A stretch of 20,329 nt of DNA from Treponema sp. (GTDB lineage: Bacteria > Spirochaetota > Spirochaetia > Treponematales > Treponemataceae), in contig DLYJ01000105.1 of assembly GCA_003447785.1 (NCBI GenBank), forward strand, positions 1 to 20,329. The letters are read 5' to 3'. A model generated the notes under the pieces. That model was not told the DNA's origin. It ran no database searches and was given only the letters and a program-made list of their open reading frames with translations. A program made the position numbers and the translations under genes. Every line of letters begins with the position of its first letter. The first letter of the stretch is position 1. This document shows positions 16,978 to 20,329 of the stretch, piece after piece.

Positions 16978-19851
16978 CTAATTAAGTATTAAAACTGGAC
17001 GAACTCCGATACCGGTAACATTTACAGGTACCGTTTTAAAATCTCCACTATCCTCCCCATACGGATAGTAAATATAAACTATGTCACTGTCTTCACATTC
17101 TGTCTGTAACCACCAGGAACAGATATAGCCGGTTTCACTCGAATATGGTTTATCCTGTATATTTAAACCGCCTGCGAGGGCATAGTCCGTAGTATAAGCT
17201 CTTAGGAAATCCTCCTGCAGGTTATCGGCCTGGGCTTTGGAAAGTAAATTGAGCTTACCGGTATATATGTACTTGGATTCTCTGAAGGCAAGCTGTAGGA
17301 AGCCTTTTCCTTCAAACTCAGTAATTACATTTACACCGCCGCTAAATGTATTTGTATAAGTAAGTCCATTTAAATAGGCATATATGCGGCTCTTTTGATA
17401 ATCATTTGGATAAACAGGGGCATCTTTTCTTTCTTCAGTACTATCATAATACTGGCAGGTGCTAAGAATTTTTTCTGAAATCAAAAGTTTTTTTCCTGAA
17501 TTGTAATTGTCATTAATTACAACCCATGAAACAGGTTCAACTTTAAAGAAGTGGAACTTGTCTAGTGGGTAGGCATAGCTGGTAATACCATCGGTTGAGT
17601 AGATAACATTATAATCTTGAGGTGTTTCTCCGCTGTATTTTGCATAAAAATAGCCGTCCTCACGGGACAGATACCAGCCGTTATAAACAGGCTCTGCTGT
17701 AAGTCCTTTATTTCTTTCGTTTTCAAAATTCTGACAGGAGCCGTCCGTATAGTAAGGAGAGAGGGTTTGCGGGAAATCGCCGAAGAGATATTTGCCGTCT
17801 TGTTCTACAGGTTTTAATGTAAGTGCATCTTCTCTGGCAACATAATATAAAACAGGAATTTCTGCCGTCTTTGTCTGTCCATTATATGTAACGGAAACCT
17901 CTACAGTTTTGTCAAAGGTCAGTTTCTGTGTGTTAAAGTCTGTTGTCCAGTACAAGGTGCTGCCATCTTTATAATTGAGTGCTCTTTGAGTCTGAGCATT
18001 AAGATCGTGGAAGGTAACGATGATACCTGTAGGCTCAAAATCTTCATTTTGTAAATAAACATTCTTTAATTCGCTTTCAGTTACGGAAACGGAAACAGCC
18101 CAGCTGCTTGAAGTCTGGTCTATATCAAAGACTATGGAGTTCCCTGCATAATCATAGCAGGTAACCTTAAAGGTATAGGTGGTGTTAAGCGCAAGATCCG
18201 TAAAATCAATGCTGTTTGTTCCGCGCTCAAGAGTTTCAGTTTCACTCCAGTCCCCGCTGCCTGTTACACAGTATTGTATTTCTGCCCTGTCAAAATCTAT
18301 GCATGGTTTAAGTGAAAGAGTGAACTTTGCTCCGCTGGAGTCGCTTGTGTCTGTAATTACCGGGGGCTCCATACCAATGTCTGTGTCAACGGCAAAATAG
18401 TAACACTTATATTTACCTAATTGAATTTCTAGTTCGCTTATCAGATCGGGATTCTCCCCGTCTTTTACATGATTAAGATAATTATCATAGTAAGACTGAA
18501 TGTCATTTGGATTTGAAGGGTATAGAGCTTTGTTTCCGCTTTTGTCGGTGAATTCAAAATATAACTGGTAGACGCCGTCATCAAGACCAAGATCTGATAA
18601 ATCTACTTCTTTGTTGAAGACCCCGACATCTGAGGTTGTTGAATCGTATTCCAGGTCGATTGTTTTTTCAGAATATTTTTCTTGAAAAATGTAGTTTTCA
18701 TCAAAACATTTTCTTGCATGAAGTGTAAATTTAGATGAAGGGCCTGAGCCGGTTACAGGTTCCTGGACTTTAAGGTGAATGGATAACGGACTGTTTTTCA
18801 AAAATTTAAAATCTTTTATCTTTTCTGTGTTGGCTTCGAGTGAAAGAAGCGGACTTTGAGGTTTCAGTTCGCCATTACCGGTTGTTATCGAAATATCGTC
18901 ATTATTTTCGATCCTGGCAATTATCAAAGGGTTTGTGTCGGTCTGGTCGCTTACCTGATACAGCCACTTTTTGCTTCCCGGCATTTCTATATGTTTTTTA
19001 GTTTCGTCCAGAGTATAAAAAAAGCCTTTTTCTATAGTTACAAGAACAGAGGTAAAATCTTTTAAGGAGTCTTTACTATATACCGGAATCGAAAGCTGAC
19101 GTAAATTTTCAAATACAGGGGCACCAAAACAGCTGTTAATGTTTGAACCGTCATTGTTGTTTTTGATGTTGATGTTCTTAAAGAAAACTTCACCTTCTTT
19201 TGTGTAACCGTAGTGGTTCAGAGGGGGATTGGCAGTGTCTTCCGGTATGGGCGGAAGAAAATCTCCTTTTTTAATACCGCTTTGTAAAAGTTTTTCAATT
19301 TCTTCTTCATTAAAATAAATTGATTCAGAAGCCATGTCGTGATCAAATAAAACCTGTATGCCCGCATCCTTTATTATACCTGATGTCATCGGAGAATGAG
19401 AAATAATTTGCGGACGCTCTGCAAGAATTGGAATCAGGCAAAGCTGAATGGCAGAATCTGGGATTTTTATACAGGAACATTCTGTTTCTGCTTCATAGGG
19501 ATTATCTAAAGAAATATAAGTGTTATTCTGAATTTCTTTTTTTGTAACTTTGTCTATGATTTTCCAGTAAACGAATTCATAATCGTTAAAAGGCTCAAAA
19601 TAAATTCTAAATGTGTCTGAAATTTTTTTGACAGCTTCACCGCCTGACGGAGATCTTATTACACCGTGGCTTTCTGGAGGTTCAACATAAAGGATATAAC
19701 TTGGTGCACTTGCATAGGCAATTTCGTTTTCTATCTTTTTTTTTAGATCTGGGCCATTTAAAAAGTTATCACAAGAACAGAGTAAAAAGAGTAATGCCCC
19801 TTCCAACACGAGTATAGTGTTTTTCAAAAAACGGTAAGACTGTTTATTCAT
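16978..19851 (-). CDS. CDNFLNG-family lipoprotein with C-terminal DUF6273-type domain
   Basis: 957-residue lipoprotein. The ATG at 19851 (MNKQSYRFLKN) is chosen because it gives a proper signal peptide ending LLCSC (lipidated Cys27) and has AAAGGA 10 bases upstream; longer in-frame extensions run through the promoter. The mature N-terminus DNFLNGPDLKKKIENEIAYASA matches the two giant lipoproteins. An InlB-B-repeat-like unit follows (about 48-130, with 'YEFVYWK'), then a Big_5-like unit (135-300), an Ig-like stretch, and a fibronectin-III-like unit starting 'PPVITDTSDSSGAKF' near 502. From about 685 comes the treponemal DUF6273-type domain: LFGDFPQT, GWYLSREDGYFYAK, FFKVEPVSWVV, YPNDYQKSRIYAYLNG, NLLSKAQA, WWLQTE and the terminal GVRPVLILN. 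This has a C-type-lectin/sulfatase-modifying-like look and probably binds ligands. Unlike its relatives it has no G tract, so expression should not switch by slippage. Role unknown. Confidence 0.88.
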   Translation of the reverse strand: MNKQSYRFLKNTILVLEGALLFLLCSCDNFLNGPDLKKKIENEIAYASAPSYILYVEPPESHGVIRSPSGGEAVKKISDTFRIYFEPFNDYEFVYWKIIDKVTKKEIQNNTYISLDNPYEAETECSCIKIPDSAIQLCLIPILAERPQIISHSPMTSGIIKDAGIQVLFDHDMASESIYFNEEEIEKLLQSGIKKGDFLPPIPEDTANPPLNHYGYTKEGEVFFKNINIKNNNDGSNINSCFGAPVFENLRQLSIPVYSKDSLKDFTSVLVTIEKGFFYTLDETKKHIEMPGSKKWLYQVSDQTDTNPLIIARIENNDDISITTGNGELKPQSPLLSLEANTEKIKDFKFLKNSPLSIHLKVQEPVTGSGPSSKFTLHARKCFDENYIFQEKYSEKTIDLEYDSTTSDVGVFNKEVDLSDLGLDDGVYQLYFEFTDKSGNKALYPSNPNDIQSYYDNYLNHVKDGENPDLISELEIQLGKYKCYYFAVDTDIGMEPPVITDTSDSSGAKFTLSLKPCIDFDRAEIQYCVTGSGDWSETETLERGTNSIDFTDLALNTTYTFKVTCYDYAGNSIVFDIDQTSSSWAVSVSVTESELKNVYLQNEDFEPTGIIVTFHDLNAQTQRALNYKDGSTLYWTTDFNTQKLTFDKTVEVSVTYNGQTKTAEIPVLYYVAREDALTLKPVEQDGKYLFGDFPQTLSPYYTDGSCQNFENERNKGLTAEPVYNGWYLSREDGYFYAKYSGETPQDYNVIYSTDGITSYAYPLDKFHFFKVEPVSWVVINDNYNSGKKLLISEKILSTCQYYDSTEERKDAPVYPNDYQKSRIYAYLNGLTYTNTFSGGVNVITEFEGKGFLQLAFRESKYIYTGKLNLLSKAQADNLQEDFLRAYTTDYALAGGLNIQDKPYSSETGYICSWWLQTECEDSDIVYIYYPYGEDSGDFKTVPVNVTGIGVRPVLILN

Positions 19852-19885
19852 CTCTGCATATTCCTTTGAAATTAGGATTATTTTA

Positions 19886-19913
19886 AGTATAGCACAGAAT
19901 AGTAAACTGTCTA
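19886..19913 (-). promoter_or_regulatory. promoter of the DUF6273 lipoprotein gene
   Basis: On the minus strand TAGACA (19913-19908), a 16-bp spacer and TATACT (19891-19886). Expected start near 19879, with a 28-nt leader. A TAAAAT a few bases downstream is an alternative -10. It does not share the ATGACA/TAAAAT pair of the phase-variable genes. Confidence 0.4.
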
Positions 19914-19975
19914 TAATAAAATATGTTACTATAGAGAGATGGATGTTATCAGGATTCCATGGCGGGCGCGGGCTT

Positions 19976-20329
19976 TTACGGCAGATATTCGCTGTTAATG
20001 TTGCGCAGGGAGTCAAACATCCTGCGTTTTGCGGCTCTGTCGCCGCCTGTTAATGCTTCAAGGCGGGCGCGGGCGTCTTTGCGTCCGGAATTATCCTGAT
20101 ACATGCAGGTGCAGGTGGTGCTGATGTAGCCCTGTTCCTTTGCGTGGGCCTTTATAGTTTCTACATCTGCATAGCAGAGCGGCCTGATTATGGAAAGCGG
20201 ATACTTGGCGTAGTTTAATCGCGGCGGCATGGTAGAAAGCTCACCCTTTCCAAGCATGTTCATGAGCAGGGTTTCCAGAATATCGTCCATATGGTGGCCG
20301 AGAGCAATTTTGTTGTAGCCGTATTTTAC
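19976..20329 (-). CDS. ttcA: TtcA-family tRNA 2-thiolation protein (partial, N-terminus off the window)
   Basis: C-terminal 117 residues of a PP-loop ATPase of the TtcA family, which thiolates cytidine 32 of tRNA using an iron-sulfur cluster. The frame is open to the right edge. The visible start KIALGHHMDDILETLLMNML matches the family's GHHxDD-IxETL helix after the ATP-binding loop. It is followed by MPPRL and SIIRPLCYADVETI, typical of TtcA, and a late cysteine pair (TTCTCMYQD) near where the family keeps its third cluster ligand. The spacing is CxC here, so TtcA proper versus a related TtcA-like paralogue cannot be settled without the N-terminal CxxC. It lies upstream of, and on the same strand as, the DUF6273 lipoprotein, separated by 124 bases with that gene's own promoter. 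Confidence 0.82.
   Translation of the reverse strand, partial: VKYGYNKIALGHHMDDILETLLMNMLGKGELSTMPPRLNYAKYPLSIIRPLCYADVETIKAHAKEQGYISTTCTCMYQDNSGRKDARARLEALTGGDRAAKRRMFDSLRNINSEYLP

Noticed and set aside
16978..17800. The DUF6273-type C-terminus as the variable region of a diversity-generating retroelement, as with TvpA of T. denticola.
   Set aside because: No reverse transcriptase, accessory gene or template-repeat-like copy of this end is visible in the window, and the terminal GVRPVLILN is usual for this domain family.
19852..20016. N-terminal extension of the DUF6273 lipoprotein beyond the ATG at 19851.
   Set aside because: The extension overlaps the TtcA stop and the likely promoter, and would bury the signal peptide about 55 residues inside the protein.

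Overview
The window looks like a chromosomal piece of a Treponema (spirochaete), probably a host-associated gut, rumen or oral species. The main evidence is three large lipoproteins whose mature N-termini all read Cys-Asp-Asn-Phe-Leu-Asn-Gly after a signal peptide. One of them ends in the DUF6273-type domain ('FGDFPQT ... FFKVEPVSWVV ... YPNDYQKSRIYAYLNG ... GVRPVLILN') that is abundant in treponemes. Base composition is moderately AT-rich.

Layout. 1-1758 (minus): a BMP/PnrA-type substrate-binding lipoprotein followed by the start of its ABC ATPase, which runs off the left edge. 1844-3934 (plus): thiamine pyrophosphokinase, then an unusual fusion of an O-methyltransferase to a Cof-type HAD phosphatase. 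4079-14379 (plus): two giant paralogous surface lipoproteins of about 1948 and 1412 residues when in frame, built from tandem InlB-B-repeat-like and SbsA/Big_5 Ig-like modules. 14459-16950 (plus): formate-tetrahydrofolate ligase (fhs) and an overlapping membrane protein. 16978-19851 (minus): a third CDNFLNG lipoprotein with a DUF6273 C-terminus. 19976-20329 (minus): the C-terminal part of a TtcA-like tRNA 2-thiolation enzyme, running off the right edge.

Central observation. Both giant plus-strand lipoproteins carry a run of exactly ten G residues (4107-4116 and 10165-10174) between a well-placed Shine-Dalgarno/ATG start and the hydrophobic part of the signal peptide. As sequenced, both are out of frame by the same +1 and stop after 15 and 14 codons. 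Nine or twelve Gs would join each start to an intact lipoprotein. The roughly 100 bp around each tract is almost identical between the genes. Three of the four substitutions are silent in exactly the frames this model predicts. The two genes also share one promoter architecture (ATGACA-17 bp-TAAAAT). This looks like a pair of poly-G ON/OFF phase-variable surface lipoproteins, both captured OFF. The third family member has no G tract and would be constitutively readable.

Secondary observations: a compact, degenerate first nucleotide-binding domain in the ABC ATPase; the methyltransferase-HAD fusion; -10 boxes exactly 7 bp before the ATGs of two neighbouring genes (possible leaderless mRNAs); an inverted repeat that would cover the fhs ribosome-binding site and GTG start in read-through transcripts; and a marked AT-rich shift in the C-terminal part of the first giant lipoprotein. 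All composition statements are by eye. No RNA genes, CRISPR arrays or insertion sequences were recognised.
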